Source: JAVWPP01 sp036635835
GTDB lineage: Bacteria > Bacillota > Clostridia > TANB77 > CAG-465
Assembly: GCA_036635835.1 (NCBI GenBank)
Contig: JAVWPP010000002.1
Coordinates: 62,001 to 126,000, forward strand
Reading direction: 5' to 3'
DNA length: 64,000 bases
This document shows, one piece after another, positions 8,037-15,774 of the stretch (position 1 is its first letter; each line of letters begins with the position of its first letter). The translations under genes were made by a program, and so were the position numbers. A model generated the notes under the pieces. That model did no database searches. It was not told the origin of the DNA and saw nothing but the letters and a program-made list of their open reading frames with translations.

Positions 8037-9164
8037 ATGAATAATTTAGATTGTGAAAGTAGAAATAATATTAAACAAATAGGAGGAATCATACTAGGTT
8101 CAGTGCTTGGCGGGTTAGTAGGTTCTGTCATTACATATTCATTAATATCTAATGAAACGTTTAAAAATCTAGGAAATAGAGGGACAAATGGAAGTACAGA
8201 ATATAAGATACAAGACGTAGAAAATCCGGTATCTGCAATTGCAAAGGAAGTAAGTCCATCAATAGTTGGAATTAAAGTTAAGTCAGTACAAGAAGGCTTT
8301 TTTGGTACTTTACAAGAAAGTGAAGGAGAGGGCTCTGGAATTATATATTCTAAAGATGGATATATAATAACTAATTATCATGTTGTTGAAGAAGCTATAA
8401 AGAACTCACAGTCTACTGTTGAGGTATATCTTGCAAATGATAAAGACGCACTTTCTGCTACTGTTATAGGAGGGGATTCTGTAACGGATTTAGCGGTTAT
8501 TAAAGTAGATAAAGTAGAGGGTAAGACATTTATACCAGCTAAGCTTGGGGAGTCTAAAGAAGTAGATGTTGGAGATATAGCTGTTGCAATTGGTAATCCG
8601 CTAGGACTAGAATTTGCAGGAACAGTTACAGGCGGATATATTTCTGGAGTAGATAGAACAATTACTGCAGATGGTAGATCATATAAGTTAATGCAAACAG
8701 ATGCAGCAATTAATGCGGGAAACAGTGGAGGAGCTTTAGTAAATAGTAAAGGTGAGATTATTGGAATAAATTCTGCAAAAATTAATGCAACTGGTGTTGA
8801 AGGTATAGGTTTTGCTATACCAATTGATGATGCAAAACCAATTATAGAAGAGCTTATAGCTAATAAAAAGATTAAGAGACCATATATCGGAATAGCCGGA
8901 ATTGAAATAGATAAAGAAACAGCTAAAAGATATGAATATCCAGAAGGAATATATGTAAAGACAGTGGAAAAAGGAAGTCCTGCAGAGCAAGCTGGAGTTA
9001 AGGTTGGAGATATTATAGTTAAAGTAGAAAACAAAAAAATATCTAAAATGGATGAGCTTAATGCTAGAAAATTTGAAATGAAAATAGGGGATAAACTTAA
9101 AATAACTGTATCAAGAGCTACTAAAGAAACAGAGCTTGAAATTGTACTTGGAGAAGCGGATTAA
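8037..9164 (+). CDS. HtrA/DegP-like S1C serine protease with PDZ domain
   Basis: The 375-residue protein has a cytoplasmic N-terminus, one membrane anchor (about 16-39, glycine-rich), a trypsin-like domain and a C-terminal PDZ domain (about 280-370). The catalytic triad is complete: H115 in NYHVV, D151 in TDLAV and S230 in GNSGGAL. HtrA proteases degrade misfolded proteins at the outer face of the membrane. The ATG at 8037 with GAGGTG upstream is chosen; a GTG at 8028 lies within that ribosome site. A consensus promoter drives it. The next gene begins 1 base after its stop. Confidence 0.95.
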   Translation: MNNLDCESRNNIKQIGGIILGSVLGGLVGSVITYSLISNETFKNLGNRGTNGSTEYKIQDVENPVSAIAKEVSPSIVGIKVKSVQEGFFGTLQESEGEGSGIIYSKDGYIITNYHVVEEAIKNSQSTVEVYLANDKDALSATVIGGDSVTDLAVIKVDKVEGKTFIPAKLGESKEVDVGDIAVAIGNPLGLEFAGTVTGGYISGVDRTITADGRSYKLMQTDAAINAGNSGGALVNSKGEIIGINSAKINATGVEGIGFAIPIDDAKPIIEELIANKKIKRPYIGIAGIEIDKETAKRYEYPEGIYVKTVEKGSPAEQAGVKVGDIIVKVENKKISKMDELNARKFEMKIGDKLKITVSRATKETELEIVLGEAD

Positions 9165-9165
9165 T

Positions 9166-9786
9166 ATGAATAGATCTTTTAATAAAGTTAAAGAAAATAA
9201 GGAAATTATAATAGAAGAAAAAGCTTCTAAGTTTATAGCAAATATATATTATATAGAAAATGAAGAAGAAGCTAAAAATATACTTCTTAGTTTGAAGAAG
9301 AAGTATAAAGATGCAAGACATATTGTATATGCGTGCAAAACTGTTAAAAAGCAAGGAGATTATATTAAATATACAGATGATGGTGAGCCACAAGGTACGG
9401 CGGGGCTACAAATTCTTAAAATACTAGAAGCAAATAATCTTAATAATTGTTTAATTACGGTTGTTAGATATTTTGGTGGAACGCTACTTGGAACAGGTCT
9501 TTTAAGTAGAACGTATATGGCAGCTGCAAGTAAAGTTGTAGAGGAGGCAAATATAGTTAAAGTAGTAGATGCGTTTACCATTAATTTAGGGACAGATTAT
9601 GCAAATGCGAAACATGTTAAAAAGCTTATTATTGACTCAGAAGGTGAGTTATTAGGGCAAGATTTCACGGATAATGTAGGAATACAGTTTGTTATAGAAA
9701 CTGAAAAATTCGTAGTATTAGAGAATAATTTAAAAGAAAATAATTTAGAATATAGAATAATTGCTCAGAGAAAGTCTTATAAGTAG
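9166..9786 (+). CDS. YigZ/IMPACT family protein (UPF0029)
   Basis: The 206-residue protein shows the YigZ signature KYKDARHIVYACK...YTDDGEPQGTAGLQIL followed by VVRYFGGTLLGTGLLSRTY. The family is related to eukaryotic IMPACT and has a ribosomal-protein-S5-like fold with a C-terminal ferredoxin-like domain; its role in bacteria is not settled. An in-frame ATG at 9136 would overlap the protease gene; the ATG at 9166 has GGAGA upstream and matches the family N-terminus. It is translationally coupled to the protease. Confidence 0.93.
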   Translation: MNRSFNKVKENKEIIIEEKASKFIANIYYIENEEEAKNILLSLKKKYKDARHIVYACKTVKKQGDYIKYTDDGEPQGTAGLQILKILEANNLNNCLITVVRYFGGTLLGTGLLSRTYMAAASKVVEEANIVKVVDAFTINLGTDYANAKHVKKLIIDSEGELLGQDFTDNVGIQFVIETEKFVVLENNLKENNLEYRIIAQRKSYK

Positions 9787-9801
9787 ACTTTCTCTCATTT
9801 T
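9768..9801 (+). terminator. Rho-independent terminator overlapping the yigZ stop
   Basis: AGAAAGTCT and AGACTTTCT form a 9-bp stem around the stop codon, followed by CTCATTTTT. The left arm is inside the coding sequence. Confidence 0.85.
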
Positions 9802-9807
9802 TCGACA
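9801..9807 (-). promoter_or_regulatory. 0A box (Spo0A binding site) upstream of spo0A
   Basis: TTCGACA on the plus strand is TGTCGAA on the minus strand, an exact match to the Spo0A core site TGNCGAA. It lies about 30 bases upstream of the -35 element of spo0A, consistent with autoregulation as known in Bacillus. A second near match (TCGACA) lies just past the gene at 10883-10888. Confidence 0.7.
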
Positions 9808-9837
9808 AAAGATTACATAAAAAGTTTACAAAAAGTC

Positions 9838-9866
9838 TTGCATTGTCAAATGAATAGTTGTATAAT
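9838..9866 (+). promoter_or_regulatory. Sigma-A-type promoter of spo0A
   Basis: TTGCAT (9838-9843), 17-base spacer, perfect TATAAT (9861-9866). The start codon is 189 bases further on, so the leader is long. It holds a three-codon ORF with its own AAGGAG site (ATG at 9928) and a hairpin near 9968-9992. Confidence 0.7.
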
Positions 9867-10054
9867 AATTCTGTCCTAAAAATTGTAACGTAATTCAAAC
9901 CATTTAAGGTAATAATTAAGGAGATATATGAATTTTTAAATCACAGTATAAGCAGTTTTTATGATATATATATTAATATTAAACGTTTTTAATATGAAAA
10001 AATTCGTTTAAGCAAAATAAATTACAGCCAAGCGGGCAAGGAAGGAAGAGACAG

Positions 10055-10864
10055 ATGACAGATAACAAACTAAAAATAATGATCGTAGACGATAACAAAG
10101 ACTTTTTATCAATTACTAAATCTATATTCGAGAAAGAGGATGATTTAGAAGTAGTAGCAACGCTAACAGATCCATTAGAGGTAGCAGGAAAAATCGAAGA
10201 ATTACAGCCAGATATGATGTTGTTAGATTTAATGATGCCAGGTAAAGAAGGACTTGAGGTGCTAAAAGAAACATTTGCTTCTAATGTTAAGAAGAAACCT
10301 CAGGTTATTATTATGTCCGGATTAGGACAAGATGCAATAACACAAAAAGCAATTGAATTAGGAGCTTGCCATTATATAGTTAAGCCTTTTGAATTTGCTA
10401 CACTTGTTAGCAGAGTTAGAATGTTTGGTGAATCTAATAACTTAAATCAGCTATCAGAAAATACAAATGTAACATATGCAGTAAGAGCTACAAAAAGAGT
10501 TGTAGAAACTTTAGAAATGAGGGTTACAGATTTAATACATGAAGTTGGCGTGCCCGCACATATAAGAGGATATCGTTATGTAAGAGAAGGAATAATGCTT
10601 GCTGTTGAAAATAAGGATTATATAGATTCTATAACTAAAATGTTGTACCCAGAGCTTGCTTTAAGATTTGATACAACTCCTTCAAGAATAGAAAGAGCAA
10701 TAAGACATGCTATAGAAGTAGCATGGAGTAGAGGGTCAGTTGAAGTGCAAAATAAGATATTTGGGTATACTATAAATTCAAATAAAGGAAAACCAACAAA
10801 TGCGGAGTTTGTTGCTAAGATTTCAGATAGATTATCTGTAGAAGATCATGCAGTAAATGCGTAA
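10055..10864 (+). CDS. spo0A: Stage 0 sporulation protein A, master response regulator
   Basis: The 269-residue protein has an N-terminal receiver domain with the acidic pair D12-D13, phosphoacceptor D58 in LLDLMMPG and a conserved lysine in IVKPF. The C-terminal Spo0A DNA-binding domain includes VTDLIHEVGVPAHIRGYRY and TTPSRIERAIRHAIEVAWSRG. Phospho-Spo0A starts sporulation by activating spoIIA, spoIIE and spoIIG-type promoters. An AAGGAAGGA site precedes the ATG. A perfect 0A box lies upstream. The gene stands alone; in many Clostridia spoIVB is adjacent, but here a YigZ gene is. Confidence 0.98.
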   Translation: MTDNKLKIMIVDDNKDFLSITKSIFEKEDDLEVVATLTDPLEVAGKIEELQPDMMLLDLMMPGKEGLEVLKETFASNVKKKPQVIIMSGLGQDAITQKAIELGACHYIVKPFEFATLVSRVRMFGESNNLNQLSENTNVTYAVRATKRVVETLEMRVTDLIHEVGVPAHIRGYRYVREGIMLAVENKDYIDSITKMLYPELALRFDTTPSRIERAIRHAIEVAWSRGSVEVQNKIFGYTINSNKGKPTNAEFVAKISDRLSVEDHAVNA

Positions 10865-10889
10865 AAATATATAAAACAAATATCGACAA

Positions 10890-10919
10890 AAGAAGTACCA
10901 GAGATGGTGCTTTTTTTTG
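10890..10919 (+). terminator. Rho-independent terminator after spo0A
   Basis: AAGTACC and GGTGCTT form a 7-bp stem (one G-T pair), followed by eight T. Confidence 0.88.
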
Positions 10920-10965
10920 GTCTAAAAGCAAGACAAGTCTAATATATATTATTAGAGGGATATAA

Positions 10966-11970
10966 ATGAAGAGATATAAATTATGGATAATATACATTTG
11001 CATTCTTTGCATATTCATATATTTTTCTAAGTATATAATAAGTGAGCAAGACAAGCACAAGATAGAAAAAAAAGAAGATGAGATTGAAAAAAATGTTGAA
11101 GAGGAAAAAATAAATCAAACAATTAGAGTTAAAATGGCTAAAACAGGAGAGATTGTTGCTATGGACGTAAATGATTATATAAGAGGCGTTTTGCCCTCTG
11201 AAATGCCACCCTCGTTCGAAATAGAGGCATTAAAAGCGCAGGCAATTGTTGCAAGAACGTATTTATATAACAAAATAGAAAATAGGTCTCATGCAGATGC
11301 GGATATTTGCGATAATTTTGCGCATTGCCAAGCTTTTTATCCGAAGGAAAAAATAATTGAAATATGGAAAGGAAGGGGTTTTGACGATAATACTATTAAA
11401 GAATATACAGAAAAAATAAATATAGCTACTAATGAAACTAGCAATCTTGCAATTAAATATAAAGGTAAATATATTAAAGCGTTTTTTCATGCAAATAGTG
11501 GCGGTAAAACAGAAGAGTCAGATCAAATATGGGGAGGGGAGAAGTTAGAATATTTAAGGAGTGTTGAAAGTTTAGGAGAAGAGGAGCATAAGTTTTATCA
11601 GACGGTTACTAAAATAAATAAAGAAGATTTTGTAAATAAAATAAGAGAAAAAATAGATAGTATGTATAAAAAACAAGATAAAAATATAGAAATAATAGAT
11701 TATACAACTTCAGGTAGAGTTAAAAATGTAAAGGTTGGGTCTAATACTATTAAAGCTACTACAGTGCGCACTTTGTTTGAACTTAAGTCTACTAATTTTA
11801 CAGTAGAAGAAAATGAAAATGAGATTGTTTTTAAGGTGCAAGGTTACGGGCATGGCGTTGGTCTTAGCCAAACTGGGGCAAATTATTACGCAAAGCAAGG
11901 TCTTAATGCAGAAAGTATTATTTTGCATTATTATACGGGAGTTTCTGTTGTAAATATAGATAAAAAGTAG
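10966..11970 (+). CDS. spoIID: Stage II sporulation protein D, engulfment peptidoglycan lytic transglycosylase
   Basis: The 334-residue protein has one N-terminal transmembrane anchor (about 6-24), a charged stretch and a SpoIID/LytB domain. Typical segments are DYIRGVLPSEMPPSFEIEALKAQAIVART with catalytic glutamate E79, FFHANSGGKTEESDQIWGG and GYGHGVGLSQTGANYYAKQG. SpoIID cleaves glycan strands denuded of side peptides during engulfment, with SpoIIM and SpoIIP. It begins a block spoIID-spoIIQ-spoIIID-mbl in the order typical of Clostridia. AGAGGG lies before the ATG. Confidence 0.97.
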   Translation: MKRYKLWIIYICILCIFIYFSKYIISEQDKHKIEKKEDEIEKNVEEEKINQTIRVKMAKTGEIVAMDVNDYIRGVLPSEMPPSFEIEALKAQAIVARTYLYNKIENRSHADADICDNFAHCQAFYPKEKIIEIWKGRGFDDNTIKEYTEKINIATNETSNLAIKYKGKYIKAFFHANSGGKTEESDQIWGGEKLEYLRSVESLGEEEHKFYQTVTKINKEDFVNKIREKIDSMYKKQDKNIEIIDYTTSGRVKNVKVGSNTIKATTVRTLFELKSTNFTVEENENEIVFKVQGYGHGVGLSQTGANYYAKQGLNAESIILHYYTGVSVVNIDKK

Positions 11971-12109
11971 ATTTAAAATGTAGGTTAAAAAAGGAGTTTA
12001 AATGTAGATTTAAAGAAGTTTAAATATAGCTAAATATAAAAGAAATAGCTAGATAAGAATAAAAAAAATAAAAAAGATAAAACTAAAGATAAATGAGGAG
12101 GAAATAAAC

Positions 12110-12850
12110 ATGAATATAAAATTTGATGAGAAAATTAAAAAAGAGTTTGTACCACAAAACGGCAAACTTCCCACTGGTTATGTACTATTATTAGTAGCAA
12201 TGGTGCTAATGAGCGCGCTTAGTTTAACTATTACGTTTAAAGCGTATTCAAGAAATAATAAAGAAAGGTATACGCAAGTTGCGTCTCAAGATATAAAAGA
12301 AAAAGACACAGAAGATGTTAGCGCAGGGGTTGTAGCAGAAGAGCAAAGTAATGTGCAGATAGAAAAAGCAAAAGAAGAAAAAGAAGAAAAGGAAACACTT
12401 CCTGTAATTGCAAAGGTAAAACCAGTTAAAGTAGATGAGGTTTTAGATTTTAGCGCGCCAGTTGAAGGGAAGATAATTAAAGAAAGTAGCATAGATGAGG
12501 TTGTATACTGGGAAACGCTAGATGTGTGGAAAGTGCATGAGGGTGTAGATATTGCTGCTGAAAAAGGGACTTCTGTAAAAAGCGCGGAGGCTGGTAAGGT
12601 TAAGGCTATTAAAGCAGATCCTATTTTCGGTAGGCTAGTTATTATAGATCATGGGCAAGGATATTTAAGCGTATATTGCAATTTAGAGGAGATGGTTTCT
12701 GTTAAAGAAGGAGCTACTGTAAAAAAAGGTGAGGTAATAGGTAAAGTTGGAGATACTGCATATGGTGAGACTAAAGAAGAATCTCATTTGCATTTTGAAA
12801 TGTTAAAAAATTCAGTATTTATAGATCCGGCGAATATAATTAAATTCTAA
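12110..12850 (+). CDS. spoIIQ: SpoIIQ-like M23 peptidase with intact zinc ligands
   Basis: The 246-residue protein has a cytoplasmic N-terminus (about 23 residues), one membrane helix (about 24-45), a charged linker and a C-terminal LytM domain. The zinc-binding residues are all present: H143 and D147 in HEGVD, and H226 and H228 in HLHFE. In Bacillus SpoIIQ lacks catalytic ligands, whereas clostridial SpoIIQ keeps them and is an active endopeptidase. It pairs with mother-cell SpoIIIAH to link the two membranes. AGGAGG precedes the ATG. The position between spoIID and spoIIID supports the name. The 139-base gap before it is AT-rich with a degenerate repeat (GATTTAAA-type). Confidence 0.93.
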   Translation: MNIKFDEKIKKEFVPQNGKLPTGYVLLLVAMVLMSALSLTITFKAYSRNNKERYTQVASQDIKEKDTEDVSAGVVAEEQSNVQIEKAKEEKEEKETLPVIAKVKPVKVDEVLDFSAPVEGKIIKESSIDEVVYWETLDVWKVHEGVDIAAEKGTSVKSAEAGKVKAIKADPIFGRLVIIDHGQGYLSVYCNLEEMVSVKEGATVKKGEVIGKVGDTAYGETKEESHLHFEMLKNSVFIDPANIIKF

Positions 12851-12879
12851 GCATATATATTTAAAAAGAGGTGATATTT

Positions 12880-13146
12880 TTGCTAAGTTATGAAATAGAA
12901 GATAGAGTGCAGCAGCTTGCAAGGTATATAGTAGATACTAAAAGTACTGTGAGAAAAGCTGCTAAAGAGTTTGGAATTAGTAAGTCTACAGTGCATGTAG
13001 ATGTAACTAAGAGACTTGAAAAAATCAATCCAATACTTGCTGAAGAAACAAAAAAGATATTAAAAGAAAATAAACTAGAACGACATATTAGAGGGGGACT
13101 TGCTACAAGAAGAAAGTACCAAGCTCAAAATATCTGTAAAGTTTAA
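12880..13146 (+). CDS. spoIIID: Stage III sporulation protein D, mother-cell transcription regulator
   Basis: The 88-residue protein is a full-length SpoIIID: IEDRVQQLARYIVDTKSTVRKAAKEFGISKSTVHVDVTKRL carries the helix-turn-helix, and RHIRGGLATRRKY is the conserved C-terminal DNA-contacting segment. It modulates sigma-E genes and helps switch on sigK. The likely start is a TTG at 12880 with AAAGAGGTGAT upstream; a GTG at 12871 lies inside that site. It is 29 bases downstream of spoIIQ and probably in the same operon. Confidence 0.95.
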   Translation: MLSYEIEDRVQQLARYIVDTKSTVRKAAKEFGISKSTVHVDVTKRLEKINPILAEETKKILKENKLERHIRGGLATRRKYQAQNICKV

Positions 13147-13174
13147 GATATACATATAAAAAGCTACAAAATGC

Positions 13175-13203
13175 TTGCAAATGCAACTATCCTGTAATAT
13201 AAT
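13175..13203 (+). promoter_or_regulatory. Sigma-A promoter of mbl
   Basis: TTGCAA (13175-13180), 17-base spacer, perfect TATAAT (13198-13203), about 35 bases upstream of the GTG start. Confidence 0.75.
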
Positions 13204-13238
13204 TGAGACAAAGTTGAAAAATATATGGAGGGATATGT

Positions 13239-14255
13239 GTGGTTTTTGGTCAAGATATAGGTATAGATCTTGGTACAGCAACTATTTTAGTATATCTTAA
13301 AGGAAAAGGTATTGTTTTAAGAGAGCCATCTGTAGTGGCTATTGAAAAAAACACTAACGAAGTTTTAGCAGTTGGGCAAGAAGCAAGAAAGATGCTTGGA
13401 AGGACTCCTGGTAATATTGTAGCAATTAGGCCACTTAGAGACGGAGTTATTTCAGATTACACTGTAACTGAAAAAATGCTAAAATACTTTATAAATAAGA
13501 TATGTGGAAAATTTATTTTTTCACCTAGAATTATGATTTGTATACCTTCTGGAGTAACAGAAGTAGAAAGAAAAGCAGTAATAGATGCAGCAAATCATGC
13601 TGGAGCAAGAAAAGTGTATTTAATAGAAGAGCCTTTAGCAGCAGCTATTGGAGCAGGTATAGATATAACTAAACCATACGGTAGTATGATTTTAGATATA
13701 GGTGGTGGTACTACAGATATTGCAGTAATATCGCTAGGTGGTACTGTTAGAAGTAATTCAATAAAGGTAGCTGGAGATAAGTTTGATGAGGCAATTATAA
13801 AGCATATAAAAAGAGAGCATAATATTGCAATTGGCGAAAGAACAGCGGAAGATGTTAAGATAAAAATAGGATGTGTATATCCTAGAGAAGATATTAAAAC
13901 TATGAAAATTAAAGGTAGGGATCTTACGACAGGTCTTCCTGTAGAGCTAGAAATAACGTCAGAAGAAATAATGGAGGCGCTTGCTGAGCCTGCTATGAAA
14001 ATTGTAGAAGGTGTGCATAATGTGCTAGAAGATACGCCACCAGAGCTTTCTGCAGATATTAGCGAAAGAGGTATATATATTACAGGCGGTGGTGGTCTTA
14101 TATTTGGCTTAGATAAGCTAATTGAATATAAGCTAAAAATACCTGTTATGGTAGCAGAAGATGCTATTTCATGCGTTGCAAATGGTACTGGAAAAGCACT
14201 AGACCACTTAGAATATATAGAGTCTGGCAATGCATGTAAGATTAGAAAATTTTAA
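13239..14255 (+). CDS. mbl: MreB-like actin homologue (Mbl)
   Basis: The 338-residue protein has the actin-fold nucleotide-binding motifs DIGIDLGTATILVYLKGKGIVLREPSVVAI, the phosphate 2 segment MILDIGGGTTDIAVISLGG and the adenosine motif GIYITGGGGLIFGLDKLI. It polymerises under the membrane and guides lateral wall synthesis. Because it follows spoIIID, it corresponds to the mbl/mreB gene at this place in Bacillus and Clostridia. GGAGGGATAT precedes a GTG start at 13239. Confidence 0.96.
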   Translation: MVFGQDIGIDLGTATILVYLKGKGIVLREPSVVAIEKNTNEVLAVGQEARKMLGRTPGNIVAIRPLRDGVISDYTVTEKMLKYFINKICGKFIFSPRIMICIPSGVTEVERKAVIDAANHAGARKVYLIEEPLAAAIGAGIDITKPYGSMILDIGGGTTDIAVISLGGTVRSNSIKVAGDKFDEAIIKHIKREHNIAIGERTAEDVKIKIGCVYPREDIKTMKIKGRDLTTGLPVELEITSEEIMEALAEPAMKIVEGVHNVLEDTPPELSADISERGIYITGGGGLIFGLDKLIEYKLKIPVMVAEDAISCVANGTGKALDHLEYIESGNACKIRKF

Positions 14256-14334
14256 AAAACATATAAAATAAATATTTATACATACGGCAATATTCATATA
14301 TGAGAATAAAGTTATTGTATACGTTTCAAAAAAA
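14256..14334 (+). repeat. ATACGG-core intergenic repeat, copy 1
   Basis: Starts at AAAACATATA next to the mbl stop, has core CATACGGCAA, then ATGAGAAT, AAGTTATT, and ends TATACGTTTC plus A-tract. The same order of blocks appears in the copies near 15.7 kb, 27.2 kb, 35.9 kb and (minus strand) 46.1 kb. Ends are imperfect inverted repeats. Confidence 0.7.
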
Positions 14335-14378
14335 GAAAGATAGCTGCATACTAAAAAATGCGCTTTCTTTCTTTTTAT
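14331..14378 (+). terminator. Probable terminator after mbl
   Basis: An imperfect stem pairs AAGAAAGATAGCTGCAT with ATGCGCTTTCTTTCTT around an A-rich loop, followed by a TTTTTA stretch. Confidence 0.6.
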
Positions 14379-14391
14379 AGCCATATATAAG

Positions 14392-14419
14392 TTGAAAAAA
14401 AATAAAAATGTAGTATAAT
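14392..14419 (+). promoter_or_regulatory. Sigma-A promoter of the U32 gene
   Basis: TTGAAA (14392-14397), 16-base spacer, perfect TATAAT (14414-14419), 36 bases before the ATG. Confidence 0.7.
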
Positions 14420-14454
14420 ATATAGTAAAGTTATGTAATCAATAAGGAGAAAAA

Positions 14455-15684
14455 ATGAAAAAAGTAGAATTATTAGCACCAGCAGGTAGCGTAGAAAAAG
14501 CAAAAGTAGCATTTATGTATGGAGCAGATGCAGTATATGCAGGAACAGCTAAGCTTTCCCTAAGATCTAGGGCAGACATGGATATAGACACATTAGAGGA
14601 AACTATAGAATATGCACATAGCATAGGAAAAAAGGTGTATGTAGCACTAAATATTTATGCAAGAGATGAAGATTATGCGGCTATAGAAAAAGAAGTTATG
14701 CATCTTAGAGATATACAAGCAGATGCAATAATACTTGCAGATGGCGGTATACTTGACGTTGTAAAAAAAATAGCTCCACAAATGGAGATACATATTAGTA
14801 CACAGGCAAATTCCGTAAGCTTGCAAACAGCTAAGTTTTGGAGAAGTTTAGGTGCAAAAAGAGTAATATTATCTAGAGAATTAACTAAAGCAGAAATGCA
14901 GTATATAATGAAAAACAAACCAGAAGATTTAGAGTGCGAGATGTTTATACATGGTGCTATTTGTTATGCATATTCCGGAAGATGCTATCTTTCTAAGTAT
15001 TTAAACGGAAGATGTGCAAACCATGGAGACTGCGCGCAGCCTTGTAGATGGGAATACCAGCTGTTTGCTAGGGAGAAAAATCATCCAGATAGCGTTATAG
15101 AGTTAGATGCAGACGATCATGGTACGTATATTTTCTCATCTAAAGATATGTGCCTTATTAAGCAAATTCCAGATATATGTAAGATGGGTATGGAAAGCTT
15201 AAAAATTGAAGGTAGATTAAAAACAGACTACTACCTTGCATGCGTTGTAAGAGCGTATAGACAAGCTATTGATGCATATTATGCAGATCCAGATAACTTT
15301 TCTTTTGATGTGTATTTAGAAGAGTTAATGAAAGTTAAAACTAGAGGTTTGTCTGAGTTTTATTTCACAGATTCAAATAACCTAGATATACAAGATTACG
15401 AAGGACAGTCAGATAATCTAGACTACGAATATGGCGCAAAGGTAACAAATGTTACAGATTCATTAATTACAGTTGAGATTAAAAACAAGCTATGTGTAGG
15501 AGATACTTTAGAGGTCCTAAGCCCAGATAATATGGACTTGCAACGCTTTGTAATAGAAGATTTGTACGATGTTTTCTCTCAGGAAAGAGTAGATCATGTT
15601 AACCCAGGCGTTAAAGGGCAAAGTATTAAACTTAAGATACCTTTTGCTGTTAAAGAAGGGTATATTATAAGAAGAAAAAAATAA
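14455..15684 (+). CDS. Peptidase U32 family protein (TrhP/YrrO-like tRNA hydroxylation enzyme)
   Basis: The 409-residue protein begins KKVELLAPAGSVEKAKVAFMYGADAVYAG, the standard U32 N-terminus. It carries the conserved cysteine-rich U32 signature EMFIHGAICYAYSGRCYLSKYLNGRCANHGDCAQPCRW in its middle. Although named peptidases, proteins of this size (YrrO/TrhP2, RlhA relatives) act in prephenate-dependent hydroxylation of tRNA wobble uridine or rRNA cytidine; four cysteines likely hold an Fe-S cluster. TrhP is the best guess from length and gene content, not proven. ATAAGGAG precedes the ATG. Confidence 0.9.
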   Translation: MKKVELLAPAGSVEKAKVAFMYGADAVYAGTAKLSLRSRADMDIDTLEETIEYAHSIGKKVYVALNIYARDEDYAAIEKEVMHLRDIQADAIILADGGILDVVKKIAPQMEIHISTQANSVSLQTAKFWRSLGAKRVILSRELTKAEMQYIMKNKPEDLECEMFIHGAICYAYSGRCYLSKYLNGRCANHGDCAQPCRWEYQLFAREKNHPDSVIELDADDHGTYIFSSKDMCLIKQIPDICKMGMESLKIEGRLKTDYYLACVVRAYRQAIDAYYADPDNFSFDVYLEELMKVKTRGLSEFYFTDSNNLDIQDYEGQSDNLDYEYGAKVTNVTDSLITVEIKNKLCVGDTLEVLSPDNMDLQRFVIEDLYDVFSQERVDHVNPGVKGQSIKLKIPFAVKEGYIIRRKK

Positions 15685-15752
15685 AACATATAAAAAAAGA
15701 CTAACTAGATACGGTAATATAATTAATGGAAGTAAATTTACTCATATGTTTT
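15683..15752 (+). repeat. ATACGG-core intergenic repeat, copy 2
   Basis: Starts AAAACATATAAA at the stop of the U32 gene, has core GATACGGTAATATAATTAATG and ends CATATGTTTT, an inverted match to the start. It fills the leader of alr. Confidence 0.7.
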
Positions 15753-15774
15753 AAAAACAGGAGGCAAAAGATAA

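Noticed and set aside
6843..8131. Long minus-strand ORFs opposite the flavoprotein gene and at the HtrA promoter
   Set aside because: They lie antisense to a complete, well-recognised gene or over its promoter, have no ribosome site and show no family.
8378..9034. 218-codon minus-strand ORF opposite the HtrA protease gene
   Set aside because: It is a mirror frame of a gene with an intact catalytic triad and a consensus promoter; its composition is serine/isoleucine/proline-rich, typical of antisense shadows.
13595..14230. 211-codon minus-strand ORF opposite mbl
   Set aside because: Antisense shadow of a highly conserved gene, without ribosome site.
15683..15774. Riboswitch in the alr leader
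   Set aside because: The leader is conserved only with the other intergenic repeat copies, and no known riboswitch core is visible. I list it as a repeat instead.
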